A stretch of DNA of 64,000 nt from Actinomadura sp. NAK00032 (GTDB lineage Bacteria; Actinomycetota; Actinomycetes; Streptosporangiales; Streptosporangiaceae): assembly GCF_013364275.1 (NCBI RefSeq), contig NZ_CP054932.1, positions 7,254,001 through 7,318,000 on the forward strand, in the 5' to 3' direction. Numbering within the stretch: position 1 is the first letter of the stretch; every line of letters starts with the position of its first letter. The notes beneath the pieces are model-generated. The model saw nothing but the letters and a program-made list of their open reading frames with translations, made no database searches and was not told the DNA's origin. Made by a program: the position numbers and the translations under genes. Positions 16,963-25,410 of the stretch are shown piece by piece.

Positions 16963-16979
16963 ATAGGAAAGTTTCCTAT
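16963..16979 (+). promoter_or_regulatory. Perfect palindrome upstream of chitinase 1
   Basis: ATAGGAAAGTTTCCTAT is a perfect 17-bp palindrome around a central G, 82 bp before the chitinase start. A partly conserved copy lies before chitinase 2 at 20939-20955. Similar AGGAAAGTTTCCT motifs are, as I recall, found before secreted polysaccharide hydrolases in other actinomycetes; the regulator is not known to me. It does not match the DasR consensus. Confidence 0.6.
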
Positions 16980-17011
16980 CAGAAAAAGGGAGGGCACGCG
17001 GCACGACCCGC

Positions 17012-17030
17012 TCGGGGTTCGGGGGATTCC
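17012..17030 (+). promoter_or_regulatory. Leader element shared by chitinases 1 and 2
   Basis: TCGGGGTTCGGGGGATTCC ends 30 nt before the TTG start of chitinase 1. The same element with one change is found at 20969-20987, ending 28 nt before the TTG start of chitinase 2. It is probably in the 5' untranslated region. Its role is unknown. Confidence 0.4.
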
Positions 17031-17060
17031 CGCTCATCCGTCTCCTTCCCGGGAGTGACC

Positions 17061-18593
17061 TTGCGAAGAAAACTTCTCCCCGGTTTCCTGTTCACCGCCC
17101 TCGGCGCCCTCGTCCTGGCCCTGCTGTCCCCCGTCCCGGCGAACGCCGCCGCGACGGTGACCGCGACGTTCGCCAAGGCGTCCGACTGGGGCTCGGGCTA
17201 CGAGGGCAAGTTCACGATCAAGAACGACACCGGCTCGGCGATCTCGTCGTGGAAGGTCGAGTTCGACCTCCCGTCCGGCTCCTCCGTCGGGACCTACTGG
17301 GACGCGCTGCTCACCGAGTCCGGGCAGCACGCCACGTTCACCAACCGCGAGTACAACGGCGCCGTCGCCGCCGGCTCCTCCGTCTCGTTCGGCTTCATCG
17401 TCGGCGGGTCCGGGACGCCCCAGGGCTGCACGCTCAACGGCGGCTCCTGCGACGGCGGCTCGACCGAGCCGGGCACGCCGTCCGCACCCGGCGCCCCGGC
17501 CGTCACCGGCAAGACGGACACGTCGCTGACGCTCTCGTGGACGGCCTCGTCCGGCCAGACCAGCGGCTACCGCGTCTACGAGGGCACGTCCGTCAAGGCG
17601 ACGGTGACCGGCACGAGCACCACCATCGGCGGCCTGGCCAAGTGCTCCAGCCACACCTACACGGTCAGGGCGTACAACGACGTCGGCGAGTCCGCGGCGA
17701 GCGCGCCAGTCTCGGCCACCACGACCGGCTGCACGGTCCCGCCCGTCTCCCGGCACGCCGCGCCCTACCTGTACCTCGGCTGGGGCAACCCGCCGGACCC
17801 GGCCACGGTGATGAACGCGTCCGGGGTCAAGTGGTTCACGATGGCGTTCATCCTGTCCGGCGGCGGCTGCACCCCGGCGTGGGACAGCAACCGGCCGCTC
17901 AAGGGCGGCGTGGACGAGCAGGCGATCAGCAAGATCCGCGCGGCCGGCGGTGACGTGATGCCGTCCATCGGCGGCTGGTCGGGCAACAAGCTCGGCCCGA
18001 ACTGCGCCACGCCGCAGGCCCTCGCGGGCGCCTACCAGCAGGTCATCGACGCCTACGGCCTCAAGGCCATCGACGTCGACATCGAGAACAGCGACGAGTT
18101 CGAGAACGCGGCCGTCCAGGACCGCATCCTCAACGCGCTGAAGATCATCGAGCAGAACAACCCCGGGATCCAGACGATCCTGACGATGCCGACGCTCAAC
18201 ACCGGACCGAACTACTGGGGCAAGCGCCTCATCGACCGTGCGGCCGAGCTCCAGGTCCCCGTCGACATCTTCTCGATCATGCCGTTCAACTTCGGCGGCG
18301 GCGCCGACATGTACGGCAACACCGTCCATGCGTCGGAGGGCCTGAAGGCCGCCCTGACCTCCGCGTTCGGCTGGTCGGACGCCGACGCCTACGCCCACAT
18401 GGGCATCTCCGGCATGAACGGCAGCTCCGACCAGGGCGAGATCACCACGACCGCGATCTGGACGCAGATCCGCGACTGGGCCAAGTCGCACGGCCTGGCC
18501 AGGCTCACCTTCTGGTCGGTCAACCGCGACCGCCCCGGCAGCGGCACCGACCAGACCGACTGGCAGTTCACCAAGATCACCGCAGGTTTTTGA
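17061..18593 (+). CDS. Secreted GH18 chitinase 1 (signal peptide-CBM2-FnIII-GH18)
   Basis: 510 residues from a TTG at 17061, preceded by GGGAG; chitinase 2 has the same start layout. Residues 1-30 are a signal peptide ending ANA-A. CBM2 spans about 32-130 with surface tryptophans (DWGSGYEG, SSWKVEF, YWDALL) and a Cys pair. An FnIII domain spans 142-224. The GH18 barrel follows, with SIGG at 302-305 and the catalytic strand KAIDVDIE, giving Asp338, Asp340 and Glu342. The usual first Asp-Gly of the GH18 motif is replaced by Lys-Ala, but the acid pair needed for substrate-assisted hydrolysis is kept. It is secreted and hydrolyses chitin. Confidence 0.92.
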   Translation: MRRKLLPGFLFTALGALVLALLSPVPANAAATVTATFAKASDWGSGYEGKFTIKNDTGSAISSWKVEFDLPSGSSVGTYWDALLTESGQHATFTNREYNGAVAAGSSVSFGFIVGGSGTPQGCTLNGGSCDGGSTEPGTPSAPGAPAVTGKTDTSLTLSWTASSGQTSGYRVYEGTSVKATVTGTSTTIGGLAKCSSHTYTVRAYNDVGESAASAPVSATTTGCTVPPVSRHAAPYLYLGWGNPPDPATVMNASGVKWFTMAFILSGGGCTPAWDSNRPLKGGVDEQAISKIRAAGGDVMPSIGGWSGNKLGPNCATPQALAGAYQQVIDAYGLKAIDVDIENSDEFENAAVQDRILNALKIIEQNNPGIQTILTMPTLNTGPNYWGKRLIDRAAELQVPVDIFSIMPFNFGGGADMYGNTVHASEGLKAALTSAFGWSDADAYAHMGISGMNGSSDQGEITTTAIWTQIRDWAKSHGLARLTFWSVNRDRPGSGTDQTDWQFTKITAGF

Positions 18594-18609
18594 CCCACCC
18601 CCGAAAGAG

Positions 18610-18642
18610 CGGCCCGCGTCCCCCCTCCCGGGACGCGGGCCG
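18610..18642 (+). terminator. GC hairpin after chitinase 1
   Basis: Arms at 18610-18622 and 18630-18642 are perfectly complementary (13 bp, loop 7 nt), 17 nt past the chitinase stop. No T-run follows. Confidence 0.6.
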
Positions 18643-18677
18643 TCCCCTCGCCGGCGGGCGCGCCCTACCCTGCCGAC

Positions 18678-19304
18678 ATGGCCACCGACCCCACCGACCT
18701 CGTCCGCACCGGCTACGACGCCCTCTCCCAGCACTACCGAGGCGACCACGAGACGATCGAGCACTACGACCGCTGGCTCGACGACCTGCTGGCGGGCCTC
18801 CCCCGGCAGGGGGACGTCCTGGACATCGGCTGCGGCTGCGGCGTCCCCGTGGCCCGGCGCCTCGCCCGCGCCGGCCACCACGTGACCGGTGTCGACATCA
18901 GCGACGTCCAGATCGAACGAGCCCGAGCCCTGGTCCCCGGCGCCGCCTTCATCCGTGCGGACGCCACGGACCTCGACTTCCCGGCGGCGTCCTTCGACGC
19001 CGTGGTCTGCCTCTACGCGCTGATCCACATGCCGCTCGACCGTCAGCCCCGCCTCCTGCGCGCCATCGCCCGGTGGCTGCGCCCCGGCGGCCGGCTGCTG
19101 GCGACCACCGGCCAGGACGCCTGGACCGGCACGGACGACGACTGGCTCGGCGGCGGCGCCACCATGTGGTGGAGCCAGACCGACGCCGCCACCTACCGCA
19201 CCTGGCTCCACGAGAGCGGCCTGGAGGTCACCGAGCAGCGGTTCGTCCCCGAAGGCGACACCGGCCACGCCCTGTTCTGGGCGACCGCCGGTACTGGATC
19301 ATGA
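18678..19304 (+). CDS. Class I SAM-dependent methyltransferase
   Basis: A 208-residue Rossmann-fold methyltransferase. Motif I is VLDIGCGCGVPVARRLA near residue 47, with the acidic strand end GVDIS, then RADATDLDFPAASFDAVVC. This is the UbiE/methyltransf_11 type; substrate unknown. Its TGA overlaps the ATG of the next gene, so it is coupled to a duplicated protein of unknown function. It lies between chitinases but shows no link to chitin use. Confidence 0.88.
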   Translation: MATDPTDLVRTGYDALSQHYRGDHETIEHYDRWLDDLLAGLPRQGDVLDIGCGCGVPVARRLARAGHHVTGVDISDVQIERARALVPGAAFIRADATDLDFPAASFDAVVCLYALIHMPLDRQPRLLRAIARWLRPGGRLLATTGQDAWTGTDDDWLGGGATMWWSQTDAATYRTWLHESGLEVTEQRFVPEGDTGHALFWATAGTGS

Positions 19305-20749
19305 CCCGCATGGCCCGTTTCCGACGCGATGCCGCACTCGTTCCGTTTCCGCGCGAACTCCTTGACCAGGTCGTGCGCGCACTGCTGGACGCGGCGGAGC
19401 AGGCACCGATATCCGAAGACGGGTTCGCGTTCGGTGACGCGACCATCGACGGCGTCCGCCTGCTGGAGGGCCGGCACCTCGCCGCCGGGGCCCGCTACCG
19501 CGGCGAGACGGACGACCTGACCGTCGACGTGCACGTCCCCACCTGGAACCGGGCCGGCGAGTCGCGGATCGAAGCCGCGGTCGTCTCCGGCGGACACACG
19601 GTCAACCTGCGGCTGGATCTGCGGATGTCGGCCCGGCGCCTCCACACCGTCCGCATCTCGGGCGACTACCAGGGCCCGAAGCCGTTTCGCGGACTGCGGC
19701 GCGCACGCTGGGAGGGCGAAGTGCGGGCCGAGGAGTGGTGGTCGCCGCTCGGGCCCAAGGCGTCTCCCATCTCCGTCCGGGTCGTCCATCCCTTCGCCTT
19801 CGCCGATCTGGGGATCACGCGGCGCAAGGACAAGCGAGGCCAGTGGACCGTCCGGACCACGGCGCGGTTCGGCGGACGCTCTCTCCTACGGCCGTTCGCA
19901 GCGGTCGGCCTGGCCATCGCGCGAGGCCGTATCCAGCGCGCAGTGGACGAGGGCTTCGCCGGCGCCGTGTCCGCCTGGAACAACGAAGTTCCCCGCATGG
20001 TGAAGCACGGCATGCGGGAGCGGCTCGACTTCGAGCATCGCGTAACGCTCAAGGCCGTTTCCCGCGAATGGGCCGAAGAATATACAGCGGCCCTCCATCA
20101 GGGAATCGAGGAACTGCGCTTCTCCAAGGGCCGGCTCGTCAAGAAGGAGCCCGGCGCTTTCAGCATCCGGCTTCTCACGGGAAAGCACATCGGACCCGGC
20201 ACCCGCTACCGCATCGCCTTCGTCCCGGAAGACGAGGTCGAGCCGCTCGATGTGCACGTCGCGGCATGGAGGCTCGACGGCCCCGACCGCATCGAGTTCA
20301 ACAGCTCGGACGACGGCCAGACCGGCTATTTCGAGATCGACAGCGCCCGCAGACCCACCGCCGTCCGCGCCGGGTTCACCGGCGCCTTCGAGGGATACTC
20401 GCAGGCCGAAGCATCGGCAGAGGCCGACCTGAAGCGCTGGTGGGGCGACACTCCCGCGCCCCTCCTCACCGGCAAAGCCGACAACCCGGCGGGCGAGGCG
20501 TCCATGACCGTCAACCGAGCAAAAGACAACGACGGGGAATGGACGGTCGACGTCACCGCAACCGTCAAAGGCCGCGCCTGGGCAGGGCACCTGGTGCCGG
20601 TCGCCGGGCTCGTGCTCGGTTCCGCACTGACGAGGTCATTCCGCGAGAGCGTGGACACGTACGCCGAGAAATGGAACGCCGCCGCTCCTGGAGCCGTCAC
20701 CCCGCAGCAGGCAGCCGACTCCACGCTCCGCGCCGTCCTCGACCGCTAA
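19301..20749 (+). CDS. Internally duplicated protein of unknown function
   Basis: 482 residues with no signal peptide or membrane helix. The two halves are homologous: EGRHLAAGARYR aligns with TGKHIGPGTRYR, VDVHVPTWN with LDVHVAAWR, a tryptophan pair (EEWWSP with KRWWGD) and a charged strand (KRGQWTVRTTARF with NDGEWTVDVTATV), each half ending in a helix with WN. It is thus a tandem of one domain of about 240 residues, rich in beta strands. I do not recognise it. It overlaps the methyltransferase stop by four bases and the second half has a lower GC content than its surroundings. Confidence 0.75.
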   Translation: MTRMARFRRDAALVPFPRELLDQVVRALLDAAEQAPISEDGFAFGDATIDGVRLLEGRHLAAGARYRGETDDLTVDVHVPTWNRAGESRIEAAVVSGGHTVNLRLDLRMSARRLHTVRISGDYQGPKPFRGLRRARWEGEVRAEEWWSPLGPKASPISVRVVHPFAFADLGITRRKDKRGQWTVRTTARFGGRSLLRPFAAVGLAIARGRIQRAVDEGFAGAVSAWNNEVPRMVKHGMRERLDFEHRVTLKAVSREWAEEYTAALHQGIEELRFSKGRLVKKEPGAFSIRLLTGKHIGPGTRYRIAFVPEDEVEPLDVHVAAWRLDGPDRIEFNSSDDGQTGYFEIDSARRPTAVRAGFTGAFEGYSQAEASAEADLKRWWGDTPAPLLTGKADNPAGEASMTVNRAKDNDGEWTVDVTATVKGRAWAGHLVPVAGLVLGSALTRSFRESVDTYAEKWNAAAPGAVTPQQAADSTLRAVLDR

Positions 20750-20938
20750 GGCGCTGACCGTACCCCGTCGCGCGCTGTTGGCAAGCATTGCCGAAGAAGG
20801 CTCGATTTCATGGCGTTTCATGCTGATATTCGGGCGGGGTCGGAGTGGTTCGGTGTCCAAGCTGGGGTGGTCTGACCAGGGGCGGAACATCAGGGGGTTG
20901 CCCAGGTCACGGACGCTGGTTATCTTGCTCGCAAATAG

Positions 20939-20955
20939 ATAGGAAACTTTACTGT
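20939..20955 (+). promoter_or_regulatory. Degenerate copy of the chitinase palindrome before chitinase 2
   Basis: ATAGGAAACTTTACTGT keeps the left arm ATAGGAAA exactly and six of eight right-arm bases of the palindrome at 16963-16979. The leader element at 20969-20987 follows. The rest of the 266-bp gap 20750-21015 shows nothing else I can name. Confidence 0.5.
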
Positions 20956-21015
20956 CAAATGCGGTCGATCGGGGTTCGGGGGAATCCGCCAGCGTCGAAA
21001 CCGAGGGAGTAGCCC

Positions 21016-22581
21016 TTGCGCCCCCGCTCGGTTCTCAGTGTCCTCGCCGTCCTCCTGCTCGCCCTGCTCGTCCCGGCCACGGCGCACGCCGCCGAGGGCG
21101 CGTCCGCGACGTTCAGCAAGCCCTCCGACTGGGGCTCGGGGTGGGAGGGACGGTTCACCCTCACCAACGGAACCGGCGCCGCGATCAACGGCTGGCGGGT
21201 CGAGTTCGACCTGCCAGCCGGGACGTCCGTCGGGTCCTACTGGGACGCCCTGCTCACCAAGGACGGCCAGCACAACACGTTCACCGACCGCGGGTACAAC
21301 GCCGCCATCCCGGCGGGCGGCTCGGTCACGTTCGGCTTCCTCGGGAACGGTCCGGGAAGCCCGCAGAACTGCACCTTCAACGGTGAGCCCTGCGAGGGCG
21401 GTCCGCCCGACCCCGGCGGGCTCGGCACTCCGGGGTCCGTGGCCGTCACCGGCAAGACCGACACCTCGCTGACGCTCGACTGGGAGGCCGCGGCGGGTGA
21501 GCCCACCGGGTACCGCGTGTACGAGGGCGCGACGGTGAAGGCGACCGTCACCGGGACGACCGCCACGATCACCGGGCTCGCCAAGTGCGAGACCCACACC
21601 TACACGGTCAAGGCCTACAACGCCGAGGGCGAGTCGGCCGCCAGCGACGCCGTCACCGGGACGACCAGCGGATGCGCGACCGGCCCCCTGCCCCGGCACT
21701 TCCTGACCGGCTACTGGCACGACTTCGTCAACCCCGCGCAGGAGCTCAAGCTCTCCCAGGTGCCGGACGAGTACGACCTCATCGCGGTCGCGTTCGGCGA
21801 GGCCACGGCGCGGGCCGGCGAGGTCACCTTCCGCGTCGACCCCGAGCTCTCGACGGCCCTCGGCGGCTACACCGACGCGCAGTTCAAGTCGGACATCGCC
21901 GCGCTGCACGCCAAGGGCAAGAAGGTCATCCTGTCCGTCGGCGGCGAGAAGGGCGCGATCCGGGTGGCGGACGGCTCCGCCGCGCAGCTCTTCGCGACCA
22001 CCGTGTACGGGCTCATGACCGAGTACGGGTTCGACGGCGTCGACATCGACCTGGAGAACGGCCTCAACCCGACCTACATGGAGCAGGCGCTGCGCGCCCT
22101 GCGCGCCAAGGCCGGCGCCGACCTGATCATCACGATGGCGCCGCAGACGCTCGACATGCAGTCCACCGGCGGCTCCTACTTCCAGCTCGCGCTGAAGATC
22201 AAGGACATCCTCACCGTCGTCAACATGCAGTACTACAACTCGGGCGCGATGCTCGGCTGCGACCAGAAGGTGTACGGGCAGGGGACGGTCGACTTCATGA
22301 CCGCGCTGGCCTGCATCCAGCTGGAGGGCGGGCTGCGTCCCGACCAGGTGGGGCTCGGGCTGCCGGCCGGGCCCGGCGCGGCGGGCGGCGGCGTGGTGGC
22401 GCCGTCGGCGGTCAACAACGCCCTCGACTGCCTGGCCAAGGGCACCGGATGCGGCTCGTTCACGCCGTCCCGCACGTATCCCGACATCCGCGGCGCGATG
22501 ACCTGGTCCATCAACTGGGACGTCACCAACGGCGGCGGCTTCGCGAGCACCGTCGGCCCGCACCTCGACACGCTGCCGTAG
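21016..22581 (+). CDS. Secreted GH18 chitinase 2 (signal peptide-CBM2-FnIII-GH18)
   Basis: 521 residues from a TTG at 21016, with GAGGGAG six bases upstream. Signal peptide 1-26 (TAHA-A), CBM2 about 27-127 with Trp residues in DWGSGWEG, NGWRVEF and YWDALL, FnIII about 139-220, then GH18. The barrel has SVGG (307-310) and an intact catalytic motif FDGVDIDLE with Asp340, Asp343, Asp345 and Glu347. The GH18 part is of the compact streptomycete type without the insertion domain. It is ten bases upstream of chitinase 3, so the two are cotranscribed. Confidence 0.94.
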   Translation: MRPRSVLSVLAVLLLALLVPATAHAAEGASATFSKPSDWGSGWEGRFTLTNGTGAAINGWRVEFDLPAGTSVGSYWDALLTKDGQHNTFTDRGYNAAIPAGGSVTFGFLGNGPGSPQNCTFNGEPCEGGPPDPGGLGTPGSVAVTGKTDTSLTLDWEAAAGEPTGYRVYEGATVKATVTGTTATITGLAKCETHTYTVKAYNAEGESAASDAVTGTTSGCATGPLPRHFLTGYWHDFVNPAQELKLSQVPDEYDLIAVAFGEATARAGEVTFRVDPELSTALGGYTDAQFKSDIAALHAKGKKVILSVGGEKGAIRVADGSAAQLFATTVYGLMTEYGFDGVDIDLENGLNPTYMEQALRALRAKAGADLIITMAPQTLDMQSTGGSYFQLALKIKDILTVVNMQYYNSGAMLGCDQKVYGQGTVDFMTALACIQLEGGLRPDQVGLGLPAGPGAAGGGVVAPSAVNNALDCLAKGTGCGSFTPSRTYPDIRGAMTWSINWDVTNGGGFASTVGPHLDTLP

Positions 22582-22591
22582 GAGGCCGGAG

Positions 22592-24358
22592 ATGCGAAGG
22601 ATCTGGGTCCTCGCGGCGCTGCTCGCGGGGCTGCTGGTCGGGGTCACGGCCCCGGCGCAGGCGGCGAACGTCCTGGCCAACGCCGGGTTCGAGAGCGGGT
22701 CGCTGAGCCCGTGGGCGTGCGACGGCGGGTCGGTGGTGTCGAGCCCCGTCCGGACGGGGAGCCACGCGCTCGCCGGCGGGGTCACGGCGGGCAGCACCGG
22801 CCAGTGCGCGCAGACGGTGGCGGTCCAGCCGAACACCGCCTACACGCTGTCGGCCTGGGTGCGCGGCAACTACGTGTACCTGGGCGTGACCGGCGGGACG
22901 TCCACGTGGACGCCGTCGGCCGCCGACTTCACCCAGCTGTCGGTGACGTTCACGACGGGCGCGAACCAGACGTCCGCGCAGATCTTCCTGCACGGCTGGT
23001 ACGGCAACGGGGCGTACTACGCGGACGACGTCGTCCTCGACGGCCCCGGCGGCGAACCGCAGCCGGGGGTCCCCGGAACTCCCAGAAAGCCGCAACTCGG
23101 AACAGTCTCCGACAACTCGGTCGCTCTGAACTGGGGCGCGTCGTCGGGGACGGTCGCCGGGTACCGCGTCTACGAGGGCGGCACGGTGAAGGCCACCGTG
23201 ACCGGCGGGACGAGCGCCACCGTGTCCGGCCTGGCGGCGTGCAGCTCGCACACCTACACGGTCGCCGCGTACAACGACGTCGGCGAGTCGGCCAAGTCCG
23301 AGCCCGTCAGCGCGCGCACGACCGGCTGCGTCAACACCGGTCTGCCCAAGCACGCCCTGATCGGCTACATGCACGCGAGCTTCGCCAACGGCTCCGGCTA
23401 CGTGCGGATGGCGGACGTCCCCGACGCGTGGGACATCATCGACCTCGCGTTCGGCGAACCGACCTCGCCGACGTCCGGTGACATCCGGTTCACCCGGTGC
23501 CCGGTCAGCGAATGCCCGAACGTGGAGAGCGACGAGGAGTTCATCGCCGCGATCCGCGCCAAGCAGGCACAGGGCAAGAAGGTGCTGATCTCGATCGGCG
23601 GCCAGAACGGCCAGGTGCAGCTCACGACGGCGGCGGCGCGGGACGCGTTCGTCCGGTCGGTCTCCGCGATCATCGACAGGTACGGCCTGGACGGCCTCGA
23701 CGTCGATTTCGAGGGCCACTCGCTGTACCTCAACGCGGGCGACACCGACTTCCGCAACCCGACGACCCCGGTCATCGTGAACCTGATCTCGGCGCTGAAG
23801 TCGCTGAAGGCGAAGTACGGCGCGAAGTTCGTCCTGACGATGGCGCCGGAGACGTTCTTCGTGCAGGTCGGCCACCAGTTCTACGGCGGTTCGAGCGGCG
23901 GCGACAACCGCACGGGCGCCTACCTGCCGGTGATCGACGCGATGCGGGACGACCTGACCGTCCTGCACGTCCAGGACTACAACTCCGGACCCGTCATGGG
24001 CCTGGACGGCCAGTACCACACCATGGGCGGCGCCGAATTCCACATCGCGATGACCGACATGGTGAAGGCCGGGTTCCCGGTCGCCAACACCGGTCACACG
24101 TTCCCCGGGCTGCGTCCCGACCAGATCGGCATCGGGCTGCCCGCGGCGGTCAGCGCCGGCAACGGGTACACGCCGCCCGCGCAGGTGCAGCAGGCGGTGA
24201 ACTGCCTGGTGAAGGGCTCCGGCTGCGGCGGCTACACGCTGCGCGGCGGGACGTCCCCGGACCTGCGCGGCCTGATGACCTGGTCGATCAACTGGGACCG
24301 CTACTACGGCTGGGAGTTCGCGAACAGCCACGAGCCCTTCCTGAACTCCCTGCCCTGA
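22592..24358 (+). CDS. Secreted GH18 chitinase 3 (signal peptide-CBM4/9-like-FnIII-GH18)
   Basis: 588 residues. A signal peptide (1-24, ending AQA-A) is followed by a CenC-type carbohydrate-binding module about 25-150 (LANAGFESGSLSPWACDGG opening, FTTGANQTSAQIFLHGWYG late strand), an FnIII domain about 160-250 and a GH18 barrel with SIGG and LDGLDVDFEG (Asp367, Asp370, Asp372, Glu374). The binding module differs from the CBM2 of the other chitinases, so the enzyme may target soluble or amorphous chains. ATG at 22592 has GGAGGCCGGAG upstream. Confidence 0.93.
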   Translation: MRRIWVLAALLAGLLVGVTAPAQAANVLANAGFESGSLSPWACDGGSVVSSPVRTGSHALAGGVTAGSTGQCAQTVAVQPNTAYTLSAWVRGNYVYLGVTGGTSTWTPSAADFTQLSVTFTTGANQTSAQIFLHGWYGNGAYYADDVVLDGPGGEPQPGVPGTPRKPQLGTVSDNSVALNWGASSGTVAGYRVYEGGTVKATVTGGTSATVSGLAACSSHTYTVAAYNDVGESAKSEPVSARTTGCVNTGLPKHALIGYMHASFANGSGYVRMADVPDAWDIIDLAFGEPTSPTSGDIRFTRCPVSECPNVESDEEFIAAIRAKQAQGKKVLISIGGQNGQVQLTTAAARDAFVRSVSAIIDRYGLDGLDVDFEGHSLYLNAGDTDFRNPTTPVIVNLISALKSLKAKYGAKFVLTMAPETFFVQVGHQFYGGSSGGDNRTGAYLPVIDAMRDDLTVLHVQDYNSGPVMGLDGQYHTMGGAEFHIAMTDMVKAGFPVANTGHTFPGLRPDQIGIGLPAAVSAGNGYTPPAQVQQAVNCLVKGSGCGGYTLRGGTSPDLRGLMTWSINWDRYYGWEFANSHEPFLNSLP

Positions 24359-24462
24359 CCCCTGGCCCGCCCCGCACCGCCCCTGTCCCGCACCGCCCCC
24401 GCCCCGCACCGCCCCCTTCCCCAGCCGCCTCGCGGCACCCACCCCCACGGAGGAAGAAGCAC
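24359..24462 (+). repeat. C-rich spacer with repeated CCGCACCGCCCC units before the LPMO gene
   Basis: Between chitinase 3 and the LPMO gene the plus strand is almost purine-free, with CCGCACCGCCCC repeated three times between about 24370 and 24416. It contains no palindrome like that before chitinase 1. A C-rich untranslated region of this kind could favour rho-dependent termination; that is inference. Confidence 0.5.
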
Positions 24463-25386
24463 ATGAGATCGATCCGCCCCAGGGCCGCCGCGGTCGCGGT
24501 CGCCGTGCCGGCCGCGTCCGCGCTGGTCGTGCTCGGCACCGCGACGGCCGCCAGCGCGCACGGCACGATGTCCGACCCGCCGAGCCGCGTCTACACCTGC
24601 TTCCTGGAGGACCCCGAGACCCCGCAGTCCGACGCGTGCAAGGCGGCGGTCGCGGCCAGCGGCACGCAGGCGTTCTACGACTGGAACGAGGTGTCGCTGC
24701 TGAACGCCGGCGGCCGCAGCCGGGAGATCATCCCGGACGGGGAGCTGTGCAGCGCGGGCCGGGCGAAGTTCCGCGGCCTGGACCTGCGGCGCGCCGACTG
24801 GCCCGCGACGCCGATGAAGGCGGGCCAGCAGACGATCACCTACCACGCGACCGCGCCGCACTCCGACAGCAACTTCGAGTTCTACATCACCCGCGAGGGC
24901 TGGGACCCGACGCAGCCGCTGCGCTGGGCCGACCTGGTCCCGCTGGCCTCGTTCACGCACGTGAACCCGACGACCTACACCAAGTGGACGCTCACCATCC
25001 CGCCGCGGACCGGCCGCCACCTCCTGTACTCGATCTGGCAGCGCGTCGCCTACAGCGACGAGGCGTTCTACACCTGCTCGGACGTCGAGTTCGGCGGCTC
25101 CAACACCCCGACCCCGACGCCCACGCCCACCCCGACCGACACCCCGACGCCCACGCCCACCCCGACCGACACCCCGACGCCGACCCCCACCCCCACTCCC
25201 ACCGAGACCCCGACCCCCACCCCGACACCGACCGGGACCCCGAGCGGCGGCTGGCAGGCGGGGACGTCCTACGCCACCGGCGACCAGGTGACCTACAACG
25301 GCGTGACCTACGCGTGCCTCCAGGGGCACACGGCGATCGCCGGATGGGAACCGCCGAACACGGCCGCGCTCTGGCGCCAGGTCTGA
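24463..25386 (+). CDS. AA10 lytic polysaccharide monooxygenase with CBM5
   Basis: 307 residues. The signal peptide ends ASA at 30-32, leaving His33 as the mature N-terminus (HGTMSDPPSR), which with His133 (in ATAPHSDSNFEF) forms the copper histidine brace of AA10 enzymes. The catalytic domain runs to about residue 212. A Thr-Pro linker follows, then a CBM5/12-type chitin-binding module (WQAGTSYATGDQVTYNG to LW near the end). The enzyme cuts crystalline chitin oxidatively and supports the GH18 enzymes. ATG at 24463 has GGAGGAAG upstream. Confidence 0.95.
   Translation: MRSIRPRAAAVAVAVPAASALVVLGTATAASAHGTMSDPPSRVYTCFLEDPETPQSDACKAAVAASGTQAFYDWNEVSLLNAGGRSREIIPDGELCSAGRAKFRGLDLRRADWPATPMKAGQQTITYHATAPHSDSNFEFYITREGWDPTQPLRWADLVPLASFTHVNPTTYTKWTLTIPPRTGRHLLYSIWQRVAYSDEAFYTCSDVEFGGSNTPTPTPTPTPTDTPTPTPTPTDTPTPTPTPTPTETPTPTPTPTGTPSGGWQAGTSYATGDQVTYNGVTYACLQGHTAIAGWEPPNTAALWRQV
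25109..25240 (+). repeat. Tandem repeat encoding the Thr-Pro linker of the LPMO
   Basis: Short units such as ACCCCGACGCCCAC recur and encode TPTPTP with interspersed Asp or Glu. The repeat could vary in length by slippage without breaking the frame when units of three bases are gained or lost. Confidence 0.85.
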
Positions 25387-25410
25387 GCGCGGCACGGTGA
25401 GGCGCGCGCG

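Noticed and set aside
16950..21015. DasR binding sites before the chitinases
   Set aside because: The palindrome ATAGGAAAGTTTCCTAT does not fit the known TGGTCTAGACCA-type consensus, and no such site was seen.
25109..25240. CRISPR-like short repeats, also at 43145-43215 and 59038-59095
   Set aside because: Repeats are short, in frame and have no unique spacers; they encode Thr-Pro, KDRP and DRT protein repeats.
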